The notes beneath the pieces are model-generated. The model was given only the letters and a program-made list of their open reading frames with translations, had not been told where the DNA came from and searched no databases. 64,000 nucleotides of DNA, taken from positions 12,062,501 through 12,126,500 of the forward strand of contig CM060880.1 in NCBI GenBank assembly GCA_030762935.1. The letters are read 5' to 3'. This stretch comes from Hymenopus coronatus. Taxonomy: Eukaryota; Arthropoda; Insecta; Mantodea; Hymenopodidae. Positions 33,011 through 44,909 of the stretch are shown in pieces. The translations under genes were made by a program, and so were the position numbers. Each line of letters starts with the position of its first letter. The first letter of the stretch is position 1.

Positions 33011-33693
33011 TTAACACATTGAAGCCCAGGCATTTCTTTAGTTGAAGGGCCACGAAACCCAGGGTTTCTATGCCTACTTTGAGTTATTTACAGTACATCA
33101 ATCAAATCTGCCAAAAAGTATTGGGACAATCTAAAAGTATGGTATGCAAGGATTTCTCAACAAGTGAGAAAATAGTCATAACTTCCGTATTAATATTTTA
33201 TTTTAAACTTACAACAGGTAACAAATATGAGTTTGAAAAAATCTGCGTAAAGCTGCTTACACTCCATTTATTGAAAGTTTGAAAAACTCTGCCTCAGAAT
33301 CAAGAGTTTTCCAGTGCTTCATTTGTATACTGAATTTCAGCTTCAGTTCACAGAAGTCAAGGAAAATGCAGCATTTTAACATTTACGAACACAAAATGTA
33401 ACAAACAGATCACCACCTTCAAGGAAAGTGGTGGACTATCCGCAAGCAACCAATATTACTAACTCTCCTAAATTTCCTAATAGTTGACTAAAGCAAGGAC
33501 AGGTGGCAGCACAAAACAGACAACCAAACAATAACTGATTTATGTTCTTTACCGCACAGCCCAAGACCGAGTTAAGGTCATGGAATTGCATTGAAAGCGT
33601 TAGAAATACCTGCCCGAGCTATACTCTGGCGTGGGCCACATAAACATTTCGCACGGCCCAAGCTATACTCGGGCTTGGGCTTCAATGTGTTAA
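33011..33693 (-). mobile_element. piggyBac-type MITE, copy 2, best-preserved ends
   Basis: 683 bp from TTAA to TTAA. Termini are TTAACACATTGAAGCCC and GGGCTTCAATGTGTTAA, exact inverted repeats over 17 bases. The interior is the reverse complement of copies 1 and 3 and has no transposase frame. A transposase supplied in trans is inferred. Confidence 0.88.
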
Positions 33694-34550
33694 ATGTATT
33701 AACAGTTATACGGATTACTGTTGAGGTAATACATTTTTTTTGGTATCTAACCTATTTTTATTTGACTGCCCCTCATGTTGATGCACTTGCTCTGGTCTTG
33801 TGTTACAAAACTGCCATCATAACCGTATCCAGTGATACCACCTAAGTTTTTCAGGATGAATAATGTTGCACATTGGGTATGTGCAACATAGACAATCATA
33901 ATTTTAATATATGGTGACTGGCAAATGGTGCAAAATGGTTTTAAAGACCGTTGTTTAAGGTAAACTTTTAGCAATAAATGACATCTCAGTTTATAATCAC
34001 TGCACTAGAATTATGATACCTGCTCAGACATGATTAAGGGGATCTATTTTGGGGTTTTCATACAGGAAATATATAATATTCTTACACTGAGACCTGGCAA
34101 AGGAAGTGTTAAAATCAGAGCATATTACAGTAGAATGTTGATATTTATAGAAGTCAGTAGCAATATACAATATAAGCTGACACGAAGCGGGTCATGTCTC
34201 CAAGTTTGCACGAGGCAATGTATTATTTGGTGAACATCCAGAACTTCTACACGTATATGCATTAGTTAAACTGGCTAGACCAGGCTCTCATGGCTTATAG
34301 TAGATAGAATGAACCACTTGGTCTGATTTAACATGGGCTCTATAGTTATTCTGCCTCTAGAAAGTAACTTCTATCTTGAAGTATCCTTACAGGATTTAGG
34401 TATAAATACCTTGGATTTTTACAATATGTATCTGTAAACATTGTGCTATTGAACTATAAAATGTATTTCATTGTATTAGATGAAACTCAGCTTCAAAGAT
34501 CTTTATTTCCCTCTAGGCCAGATACTGTGTCAGTTAGGTCTGAGAGAGAT
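33694..34550. other. Unassigned AT-rich sequence
   Basis: No gene or repeat recognised. Confidence 0.4.
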
Positions 34551-34554
34551 TGCT

Positions 34555-34855
34555 GCTGAATTTCCATCGCCCTTTGTGGTGTAATGGTTACCATGCTAAC
34601 TTCATATAACCAAGGTCGCAGTTTCAAATCTGGCGGAGGGCGATGGATTTGTTCGGGCGTAAAAATCCTTAGCATGGCTTCCTTCAGAAGGGAAGTAAAG
34701 CCGTTGGTCCCACGCCGTAGATTTACGGCACATAAAAGAACCTCAAACCTGAAATAGAGGCCTCTGAGCAAAATTAAGCAGTCTTTTATGCCCACTCTAG
34801 AACGGGATGCTGAGAACCACAGCAGTAAAAGAGCATCCATAAATAAAACGCCATT
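34555..34855 (+). repeat. SINE family C, forward near-full copy
   Basis: The head is visible in sense orientation: CGCCCTTTGTGGTGTAATGG (box A region), GTTTCAAATC at the box B position, then GCGATGGATTTGTTCGGG, the body in sense, and AAATAAAACGCCATTTTCGC at the end. Confidence 0.85.
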
Positions 34856-34889
34856 TTCGCTGAACTTTCTGTGTCTCACAAATCGATTC

Positions 34890-35690
34890 ATATATTTTAA
34901 ATGGGCATGACATGCATTGCTGTTTGGTTAGTTCCAAAAGACTTGAATTTTCTGCAAAAACTCAATTGCCTAAGGATTGCTGAAGATATGCTAGAATGGA
35001 CCAATTCCGACCCCACATGTAACTCATTGTAACTGGTGATGAGATGTGGGTTTACAAGTTTGACACACAAACCAGTCAGCAAGTTTCCAAATGGCGCATT
35101 CCAACTGAACTGAAACCCAAAAGGGCACGTCAAACTCGATCAAAAGTGAAGGTTATGTTGACTTTTTTTTTTCTTCTGATTATCGTGGTGTCATGCGCTC
35201 GGAATTCTTGCCAAAAGGTCAGACAGTAAGTAAATAGTATTCACTGAGTATTATGCAGCATTTGAGAGAACAAATATGGCAAAAAAGATAATTTGTGAAA
35301 AGATAACTCATGGATTCTGCTCCATGATAACACACCAGCTCACAAGGCTATCATTGTGAATGAATTTCTGGCCAAAATCTCATTAAACAACCTGCACATT
35401 CACCTGACCTGGCTCTAGTCGAATTCTTTCTCTTTCCAAAACTCAAGTTACCTCTTCAAGGCACCTGTTTTTAGTCAATAGAAGACATAAAGGAGAAATC
35501 GCGACGACAACTGACATTGATTCCAAAAAATGCATACAAAAAATGTTTTGATTATTGGATTATTAGTTGGCATAAATGTATAATTTTGGAAGAAGCCTAC
35601 TTTGAAGGCGATAAAATAAAATTGGATGAATAATACATATTTTGTGTTTCATTGACCAATCCCCGAACTTTCTTGACACAGTAGGATTCT
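34890..35690 (+). pseudogene. Mariner-family transposase, C-terminal part, decayed
   Basis: The plus strand reads LVPKDLNFLQKLN, a TWVYKFDTQTSQQ-like block (34.9-35.1 kb, partly in the 35044 frame), then LPKGQT-like and HDNTPAHKAI-like blocks near 35200-35360 holding the second catalytic Asp environment, and a SPDLAL-FFLFPKLK region near 35400-35450. These are hallmarks of mos1-type mariners with 34-residue DDD spacing. Stops and frameshifts separate the segments. CCCCGAACTTTCTTGACACA near 35661-35680 looks like the right terminal repeat. The N-terminal third is absent, with a family C SINE directly upstream. Confidence 0.78.
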
Positions 35691-35699
35691 TCGTAAATC

Positions 35700-36635
35700 T
35701 TGAAAATAACTTGAAATCACTTCTCCTAATGACATTCATACACATGTTTAACCAGCAATTTTAGGCATCTATATTAATGTTTCATGCTCCCACCAGATGA
35801 TATGTGCATGTAAGTTTTCAATACTTAGTTAGTTGACACTTTGCAATCAGGCTTCATGCTTCTGTTGCAAGTAATACTACAGAATATTATGATTAAAAAC
35901 ATGTAAAATGCAATTAAAAGGAAACCACAAAATTTAAGAGAAAACAAAAGGTATTACCAAATTGCAAGAGAACAATTTGGCCAAATTTTGAGTAACCCAA
36001 CATGGCTATTCAATATGTTTGCTGCTCTATAGCTATAAAGCATTTATGGGCATACTTTCCCTATCTAACATAGTGCTCCTCAGTGATGTTGATGGGTTAA
36101 CTGTTCTGTGTATACATTACTGGCCCTTATCATAGAAGATGCTGGAAGTTCTGGCCATCTTTTCTTAAGCATATTTCACATCTTTCCACGTTCATTGGAA
36201 TCGTCATTCATATGAAGTAGTTCTTCCACACCAGTGGACCTAAATTCTGTTAGAATTTTTTGTTTTCTGCACAGAAGCGTCTTTCAGGAAATATAAGTCC
36301 AAATATTCATTTAGTTTTTCCACTTGAATTCTGGTTTCTTAAAAATGTTTTTAATATGTGCACACACTCGCATTGTGAATATATAACCATTCTGTTATAA
36401 GAACATTTGTAAATACACACATTCACTCCAAGGTCTAGTCTCACACTGAGGCTGTCTGGCTTATAGTACAGGAAGCAAGATGTGAAGTTGAAAATGTACA
36501 ATTTTTATAGAGTGCTCACGGCACACAAGGCCAGTTATCACACCAGACCCATAGACGGCAGGTAATAATTATATTGTCAATGTTCACTGAGGCATACATT
36601 AGATCCTTTTAATTATGTCTGAAAACATGTTGGTG
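35700..36635. other. Unassigned AT-rich sequence
   Basis: No gene or repeat recognised. Confidence 0.45.
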
Positions 36636-36638
36636 TTA

Positions 36639-37386
36639 TGCCCCATTCACAATGAGATAGGCGCAGATGCAGCATAAGCGCAAGACTTTGCATTCATGTT
36701 ATACAATGTGAGCATTCACATAAACATACACAGCATGCTACATAATGCAATGCAGTGAAAAAGTTTGCAAATTCCAAACTTTATCCTCAAATTGCATATT
36801 CAGAAAAAGAATTCTGCATTCCTTCCTCTATGTATTGCCTGCTGTAAACAACAGATGATTGCAATGTAAGGTTTTACTGTATATGCATGCTCTTCTGTTT
36901 GGACATGCCACACCATCTCTTATTTCCCTCAAGAGGCTATCGCAGCCTCCTTGTGAATCCTCCTTTGATTCAATGATTGTACCCAATATCTGCGTCTTGG
37001 TTTCTTTGCTCTCATAAATCGTAAGGCACAAAAAGATAATTCTTAGTTCATTAAATGTGCAGCTTTATCGCTTTCTGCAGTTTACGCTTGCGCCATTTTC
37101 AATATTTTTAAATAAACAATTATGGCGATGTCACTGCCGCGAGTGTAATTTGTTAATGTGAAATTGTTATAATCTATTTATTTTTAAAAGATTGAGTAAA
37201 TTTTCTTACATGGTATTGTTGGTAATGTTATTCAACTTGAAACTTGCGGAATGCTTGAGAGATATCCACATATACTCAATTTAAAGATCTAGAAACCTGC
37301 GCCAATTTCTTGTGTTATGCTTAAGACTGCATTGTGAATGTCCTTCCCTGACACTTATGCTTTTGCACCTCATTGTGAATGTGGCT
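36639..37386. mobile_element. PIF/Harbinger-type MITE-like element
   Basis: Ends carry the inverted sequence GCCCCATTCACAATGAG (36640-36656) and the reverse complement of CTCATTGTGAATGTGGC (37369-37385). TTA flanks both sides (36636-36638, 37387-37389), the expected 3-bp target. Extra copies of ATTGTGAATG lie just inside. A 67-codon minus-strand frame (36828-37031) may be a transposase remnant, but that reading is weak. Confidence 0.6.
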
Positions 37387-37389
37387 TTA

Positions 37390-38105
37390 CTTTTGTTCAC
37401 CCATAAGTGGTGAATTAAATGACTAAGCAATATCATAGACTAAAAAATATCAAGTGTAATTCTTATGATTTTATAACATACATATAAATTGTAATCAGGA
37501 TAGCAATAATTTTCAACATATAAGTGTTATGAGGATTTTCTTGTTAATGATTGCTTGTGTATACAGAGTATTTGAAAATTCCCATTACATGCTACTGAGA
37601 CTTATTTGTAGAGGGAAATGAATAGAGAAGGTTTTAAGCAGATATCTATTGAACCTTGTGGCTTTTTCCCCTCCATCTCTTGGCCCTATCAAGTAAATAA
37701 GCAGTAGTAATTTAATTGATATTCATTTAATTACATTTCTAATAAACTGGCATTCCTAATTTTGGTAATGTCTAGTGTCATGCAAAAAATAAAAAAAATA
37801 TTTTCGTTTTTGTATGTAAACTTAGCTCTGTAATGTTTCTTATTAAATCATTATGGTTGACATATTGATACTTCACTCAGTTGCTGTCTTGTACTGTATA
37901 CGGTACCATAGGGAAACTAATTCTGGCAATAATGTAGGTTATGTAGCTGCACTAACTCTTTGTTCAAGTTGTCAATTTAGCTGATCTTGAAACACAAGAG
38001 GAAGTTAAAGCAGCGAAACCATAAATTTCCATAAAAAAAAAAACTTATGTAATATATAAATAAGCTATAATATATAAAAAATGAAGCTAATAACAGTGAA
38101 GCAAC
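37390..38105. other. Unassigned AT-rich sequence
   Basis: No gene or repeat recognised. Confidence 0.45.
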
Positions 38106-38114
38106 ACAAATAAC

Positions 38115-38745
38115 AATCAATAATTTGTAACAAAACTTCACTTGTCTTTATGAATAAACTCAAAGGATTTGTTTTGCAATCGCAGTTCTATTCCATCATC
38201 AGCTTAACTTATTTCTGTTATTTATTTACATTGTTACGGTTACTGCTACTAGGTGATGGATTGTGTTCTAAGGTATCACCAAATACTGAAATTAAAACAT
38301 TTGGCGACACAATCAGTTGGTGGTGTATCAAAATTCATTGCTTGATTTTTTATTCTTTAAAGTAAACATTTTTTCTCAAATCATTCAATTATGGGTCCAT
38401 TTAAGTGTTTTAATAATTTAACATCTGGATTTATTTCATGGTTAACTTTCCAAAAATATCTGCAACAGCAGATATATCAATCTGTTTGAATTTAAGATTC
38501 CCAATGTGCTCTTTAACGCTGGTTTCCAAATGATGTTAAGAAGCACGTTAGAAATATTAAAGATTGATAAATCAGCTGTATCAGATCATTTTTGGAAGTT
38601 TAACTAAGAAATAAATCCAGAAGTTAAATTATAATTTAATTAATAATAATTAAAACAGATGGACCCATAGCTTATTCAATTTGAGTTTATTCATTAAGAT
38701 AACTGAAGTTTTGCTACAATTTATTAATTATTATGTTAATATAAA
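38115..38745. repeat. Foldback repeat with an insertion in the left arm
   Basis: 38120-38165 (AACAAAACTTCAC, ATGAATAAACTCAAA) and 38384-38475 (ATGGGTCCATTTAA, TCTGGATTTATTTC) match the reverse complement of about 38560-38740. The left arm carries about 215 extra bases (38166-38383) absent from the right. Confidence 0.7.
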
Positions 38746-38749
38746 TAAG

Positions 38750-40295
38750 GTTTTCATGGTTTGTATTAACAGTATAAAAGTAGACAATTGGTTTTATTTG
38801 CACATACTGAGAGTGGCTTTGGAATGGTAGTTTTAAGTTGCCCTGTCTAGACCTCTGACTAGGTCATGTGAAGTATTCCCAAAGCCATAGAAGAAGCAGT
38901 AGATTCCCCTCATTCCATTACCATAACTACTATTGGAAGTAACAGATACCACCTATTCCTCCTACTAATAATGGATGTCACCACCTGGTAGAATGAGGTT
39001 CTTCCAAAGGTGGTGGTAATAGACCATATTGGGAACATTAGAAATAACAATAATGTACCTGCCTAGCATATCTCCCAAGTTTGAGCTACCCAGGAAAGTT
39101 TTTTTTTTCGTTTACCCCAAGAAAACAAATGTCATTTAACTCAGAACTCTAGAACCCAGTGCTCATGAGCACTATTCCACCAGCTTGATTCATTCATCAT
39201 CCAGTACGATCTTATACGGCTGTTCCAACTCAACTCATCTGAGTACTCAGCCATAAATCTCGGAGTTTGGCTGGAGGGGGAGCATGCTAGCTAATACGTC
39301 ATGTGTGTGAAGGTCATAGCACTGTCACTTGATTTAGCTGTTATGATAGCTGGCCCTCAATGCTGCATTGCATTGGGAGAACCCTATGAGTTGTGAGTAA
39401 CTTGCTACACATTTGGCAAACGCTGAAGATTAAAAATATACTATTAAACGGATGTAAATTGTTTATCATATACTCAGGCCATGTTCCTTTTTATTCTTTG
39501 ACAGAAGCTCATGTCTTTACATAAGACTTTGCCATCATCACTACGGCACAGTAGTGTATAGACTACCAATTAATAATTGATAAATCTTAAAGCAGAGGCC
39601 ATTCTTCCTCAGTACCAGAAACAAATAATTCTAATCTTATTTCTAATTAAAGTATTTATGAATTTCTAGACAATATCACATGATACTGGACCGAGGACTT
39701 TTAATTGAAGGATATTTTCTGCCACTGAAAATTAGAGTAGGAATCCTTATTTCTTTAGCTTGCCCCCAACTAGATCCTCCGGATTATGAGGCAGATGGGC
39801 TAATGGGAACTTCCAAAGCATTCTGTATTGTGTAAACATATTGGTAGCTAATACTATTTCAACTAGTCCTGATATCAGTTGATTAATGGCATATAATGCA
39901 TATTGTAAGCTTTTCCTTAGGGATTCTTTATTTTAGATTTTTGAAGAAATATTTGTAATCAGTCATATAGTACAGCGATTCTCTAATTGTAATAATTTTA
40001 CATAATTAAAAAAAAGGAATTAAATGAATTATCAGATTAATTTTACTTTTAATATACGAGAATTACAACACAGGCTGCAGTTTCCACAAATGAAACTAGG
40101 ATAAGTTGCAAGAGTAGTGAAATGTATTCTTATAATAGGCATTGGAATTTTTAGTTTTTATACATAACTGTTTAATAGTTACTCACCAAATCATGACAAT
40201 GGTTTATTTCTCTGTAGAAATACAAGACTAACTAGGACACTATGAATTAGCACCACTGTGGAGAGTGCAGTATAGGAACATCAACTAACGCCCGC
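38750..40295. other. Unassigned sequence with a family A SINE fragment
   Basis: Mostly AT-rich and unassigned. 39070-39230 is a degraded forward SINE A (GAAAACAAATGTCATTTAAC, CATCATCCAGTACGATC). Confidence 0.5.
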
Positions 40296-40299
40296 TTGA

Positions 40300-41175
40300 A
40301 TCATGTGACCTTTTCTATCTACCTGTGCTGCAAACAAACTACTCTTACAAAAGATTATTCTTCTGTCTACTTCTTGCTAATAAAGATAAATATTAGCGGA
40401 AATGGTCTGTTTTAGTTCCATATAATAGAAGGGAAATAGTATACTAGGGCTAAAGCGATAGTCAACCCCTTCAACAGCTGTTACTATCCAATTAACTATG
40501 AAAGAAAGAAAACCAAATGAAATTCGGATGATGAGTTCCTGTTTGAGAAAAGTATAAATATTTAAAATTGAAACCAAATACAAGGAATATCTTGGACATT
40601 GTTCAAGTCTACTTCTTACGGTTTACCAGTTATGCAAAAGTTACTCAGAATGAAGGGGGACTAAAGAGGCTATTCCTAGAAAACTAAAGACATACATTTT
40701 ATTTGCCATGTAACTTGAAAACACAGGTTGTAATCAAAATTATTAGAGCCTTTTTTTGAGAAAATCAAAATTTTCAAATGTTTTCCTTGTATAGGAAAGT
40801 TTGGGATGGGGAGGATCTTCATGTTGTATCCTTGGAAGATACTAAACTTAAGTATCAAGTATGGTATTGAGTCGATATGACATTAAACAACACTCACTCT
40901 GGGAAATTTAAATGTAAGTGTTGTTTAGTGTCATTAATCGACTCAATGTTTACTTTTTATTTGATCTGAATAATACTGTCATCCGCTTCCAAAATATTAA
41001 CTATAGTATTTAACCAACTTTTGTTTTTGAGTTACCATGCCCACAGTCTCATCTGGAACTTTTTATACATTGTTTTAATACAGGGGACCCTAAAACATGT
41101 ATTTCCAGTGAAATCTTGATAGAATTTTTTGGGGTGGAATGGATAACCTTCTTTACCTTATGTTCTATGTATGAA
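40300..41175 (+). repeat. R repeat, near-complete forward copy with an inserted hairpin
   Basis: From CCTTTTCTATCTACCTGTGC through GCTAATAAAGATAAATATTA, TTGTATCCTTGGAAGATAC and ACAGGGGACCCTAAAACATG to a degraded tail. The R sequence is broken between GGTATT at 40863-40868 and AGTATTTAACC near 41006 by hairpin-containing DNA. Confidence 0.8.
40866..40947. repeat. Perfect-type hairpin, about 33-bp arms
   Basis: Left arm 40866-40898 (ATTGAGTCGATATGACATTA, ACAACACTCACT) pairs with 40914-40947 (TAAGTGTTGTTTAGTGTCAT, CGACTCAAT), with a loop of about 15 bases. Confidence 0.85.
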
Positions 41176-41179
41176 AGTT

Positions 41180-41680
41180 ATAAAAACTGTACTTCTAATT
41201 CAGATATTTCACAATTAAGAAATAAGAGAATATTTGTACGCTAAAAGTGTCATTAGGCATTCACATAGAAATTCAGGCAACAGATTCAGGCCACCTTGTC
41301 CCCCCCCCCCTCCAAGCAGAGATTAAATTGACACTCTTGATGCATTGCCAGAAAACGCAATCTTTATTGGAGGTAATAGTAGTAAATCACCTGCCATAAT
41401 CATCAGATCTTTTAGTTTCTGATTATCAACTGATATTCAGATTGGAAGCTTTATTGATTGGGAATTATCCACACAGGTAATGATGTGAATACATTAAGGT
41501 TTGTCACCACAAAATTTTCATTATTGATCCATCATCATTGGTAGAAAACAGTGTTAGCCTCGGTGGAGTCTTTTAAGGTTAACATATTATGCAGTAGGAA
41601 GGAGTTTGAGCTTATTAATTTTAAGATGAGAGAATAATAAAATAAGCAAAAACTTCCCTAACTACCCTTGCTATATCAAG
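41180..41680. other. Unassigned sequence
   Basis: No gene recognised. Contains a short C-tract near 41300-41312. Confidence 0.4.
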
Positions 41681-41686
41681 CAAAAA

Positions 41687-41790
41687 TGGCGTATTTATGG
41701 ATGCTCTTTAACTACTATGATTCTCAGTGTCCCATTCTATACTGGGCATGAAAGACCGCTTAATTTTGCTCAGATGCCTCTCTATATCAA
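41687..41790 (-). repeat. SINE family C fragment
   Basis: Only the 3' part of the body (TGGCGTATTTATGGATGCTC to TTTTGCTCAGATGCCTCTC) remains. Confidence 0.8.
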
Positions 41791-41792
41791 GT

Positions 41793-41900
41793 GAGATGGT
41801 TCTGTGGTAATGTGTGAGGATTGCATTTGGGAGATCTTGGGTTTAATTTCCATTGGGCCAGTTTGTCATGCTTAATAAGCAAATGCTGGAGCGGGCTACA
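41793..41900 (+). repeat. tRNA-like SINE head
   Basis: Box A-like GGTTCTGTGGTAATGTG and box B-like GGGTTTAATTCC around 41806-41863, directly joined to the SINE C fragment. Confidence 0.5.
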
Positions 41901-43400
41901 TAATGCCATGAATTTTCCTGTTCCCCAGTATGTATGTTTCAGGGTCAAAGGATTAAATGAGTGGTGGACCTGCTGGGTGTAATGTCTGGAAATGTTAGGG
42001 ATCCTACTTGTATCTGAGTCTATTGCTCCCAATCATATGTCCTTCACTTCACCCTTAAGTACCAAAATCCTCCTCAGCTTTGTGTCAACTAATACTATTT
42101 AAGGAAATTGTGAAAAATCTGTATAATAACATTTGTGTATAAATTAAAATTGTCATGACTTGGTAACTAATGCTTAATTTGCTGGTGAAATACAGTGTGG
42201 GGAAAAATCCTTTGTACTTGTGAATATATTTTACAAGCATTTCCAACATATGAGAGGGGGGCCTCCTGTTTACTGGTAAATTCACCATATAGGCATCACA
42301 GTATGCAACTGACAGAAAAAGAATCTCCACTTTTATCAAGAAATTGAACATTGCCTCATGAAGAAGCAGTAAGCATCACAAAGCACTACTACCTGACTGC
42401 AACATAACACTTTTCCATGTCTCTGCCACATCATTGTGACAGAGATGTGAAATATCTTCTATGTTGTTTTCTTGTGCAGATCACACTTGAACTAGTGGCA
42501 GTAATGGTTTAAAAATTAATATATAAGATCAAAGCACCAATTTTTGTCTGTAGAAATAATGGAAGAAATCATTTAGGTGCCTTCCCCTCCAAAAGGAACA
42601 AAGATGGTAAAATAACTGTACTAGAATTTACATCCACACTGTACACTATGCGTGTAAATAATTTTATAAAGGTATCTTTTGGGACATGATTGAAATGTGT
42701 TCATGTTTATCAAATTTTAATTATAAATTAATTTTTATTTTGTATATAACTATTGTGATAACATACATGCATGAGATGTAATGTTTTGCTCAAAAAATAG
42801 TGCAATAACATTTAGGAGTTGGTACTCACTGATCTTATTTTAAGATAGTTCTTATATGGATGTATGAATGTGAAAATTTTAGAAATTTGCTTTCACATCT
42901 TTCATCTGTATCTAATGAAAGAAAAGAAATAAATATTTACATTTTGCAGTACAGAAATAAGCTTTATTCTTTAATTTAGATTTAAAGATTTGAGCTGAAG
43001 TCAGGAAATTAGGATGCAGATAACCAAAATTGTGATCCTTGTGGTAGGAGTTACTTCAAACTAAAGCTAGTAACACATAGGTTGTTCCAATCTCTGGTAA
43101 CAAATTTCCCTTTGAATTTTGTCTTAGCAAATTCCACTTATCACACTAAATTGGATATCCGTTCATAATAGGTACAGCTCTGCATTTGAATTTCTTATTG
43201 CTGAAGGCTTTTACAGAGTACAATAATGTCCATCTTTTCCCATTCCTGTTTACAAGCTTTCCATAAGACATTATAGACACCTATTTCCCAAAGCTCTTTC
43301 CAGGAGTCTAAATGTACTAAAATCCAGGTGATTCATCAGGCGACTTCACTGGAATGTTGCTGAAAGAAATAGCACATATTCCTGTTTCTTGCTCCATAGT
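41901..43400. other. Unassigned AT-rich sequence
   Basis: No gene or repeat recognised. Confidence 0.45.
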
Positions 43401-43401
43401 C

Positions 43402-44250
43402 TCTAATAAAAAATCTGATGTGATCCACTCACATGACTTTCTTTACATCTCTGCAAAAAATTATTGTTAAAAAGCTTATGCCTCTATTTACTTCATGCTA
43501 ATCGAGACAAAAAATAGCAGAAACTGTCTTATTACTTGCTTCCTTATAGGTGGAAGAGAAATAAGGGAGTATGATAGGTTAAAGCAATAGTCAAAAGCTG
43601 GTTGCTACGTGACTGAAGTTCCTTATTTTGTATGGAAAGGAGTTGACAAATTCCTGTATGAGAAAATACAAGTTTTTTAAAGCTAAAACTAATGACAAGA
43701 AATATCTCAAAAAGAATCAACCTCACGAAAAAATGTATATAACATAAATTGTGTGTTTTAACGGGCTCTACATTTTTGTGTGGTAAGTTTTTGCCTTTCT
43801 CTTATGCTTTACCAGTTATGCAAAATTCAATAAAAATCGTCTAGAATAAAGAGGTCTTTAGAGGCTATTCCTAGAAGATTCAAGATATACATTTTATTTG
43901 TCATTTAAATATCTTAAATATAAGAGATTTTAATCAAAATTTTTGAGAAAATCAAACTTTTCTAAATTTTTTCCATGTAAAGGGTAGTTGGGGTGGAGGG
44001 ATTTTCTTGAAAATCTGTGTCGCATCCTTGGAAGATACCAAACTTAAATACTAACTTTGCTATTTAATGGTCTTTTCGTTTTTGAGCTATGCTGTACACA
44101 TATACATGGACCTTTTTCCAAAAATGCTTTTTTTGGATTCAGGAGGACCCAAAACATGTATTTCTGGTGAAATCTCAGTGTCGAATTTTTGGGTGGAATG
44201 CAAATATCTTCTTTATACACTATGTATATAGTACGTGTAGAGAAAGTAAA
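43402..44250 (+). repeat. R repeat, reference full-length copy
   Basis: The cleanest uninterrupted R copy, about 850 bp: AAAATCTGATGTGATCCACT start, CTTTCTTTACATCTCTGC, ATGCTAATCGAGACA, GTGTGGTAAGTTTTTGCC, TTCAAGATATACATTTTATT, TCGCATCCTTGGAAGATACC, GATTCAGGAGGACCC, TGGTGAAATCTCAGTG, ending CTATGTATATAGTACGTGTA then GAGAAAGTAAA. No protein frame crosses it. Confidence 0.85.
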
Positions 44251-44359
44251 AATTGAGGTTTGAACCTAATATGTGACTGGTGCCCCAGACCTTATTTGTG
44301 TTTGCCCCATATCGAGTCGAGATATCATTGTGGTAAATACTAATTTGGGGTCAGAACTT

Positions 44360-44905
44360 TATGCTGATATTATTGAGAGTTGATTTTGACTTGTTTAGCA
44401 ACTCCACAAACTGTCAATTTGCCGTACTCACAGTACAATCTTTAAACATTTTTCTCTGCCTTTGGGCTGTAGTAAATTGCACAGGATTTGTTGCAGATAG
44501 ATGTGTGCCTTATCCATTGTCACAACAAACTTCCATCTTTCCTCTGCCAGGAGTCGTGAGAGAAAGCATTTATGCAACTTTTCCAAGTTCAAATCCCTCT
44601 TGATTGTGGAGTTGACAGTTTTTAATGATATTCCTAACTTGCATCCAATAGCTTGTTTTGTGATTGAGTTACTACGAGACAAGAGTTTTGACTTTCTTCA
44701 CCATGACTGGAGTATGGCCAGTTGCAGGTGAGTTTGCCTTTTTTTTTCCCTTTTGGCATTAACTTCAAAGAGCTTTCTCCCTTTTTGTTGAACATAGAAC
44801 TCGTTCCTTTCTTGGAAACAATGACATTTCGCTTACTGCACATCTTAGTAATACAGAATAGGTATAGTTTGCATCGGAAAGGGCGACAATGAAGCCTTCC
44901 CAAAA
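44360..44905 (-). pseudogene. Mariner-like transposase fragment
   Basis: The minus-strand 84-codon frame at 44428-44682 reads SNSITKQAIGCKLGISLKTV (helix-turn-helix) then NSTIKRDLNLEKLHKCF, and a WKFVVTMDKAHIYL block that occupies the first catalytic Asp region of mariner transposases. The frame ends in a Tyr/Arg-Pro-Lys-like block (LLQPKGREK). Upstream sequence to 44905 is in another frame. It is a different subfamily from the relics at 2.6 and 34.9 kb. Confidence 0.7.
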
Positions 44906-44909
44906 TGGT

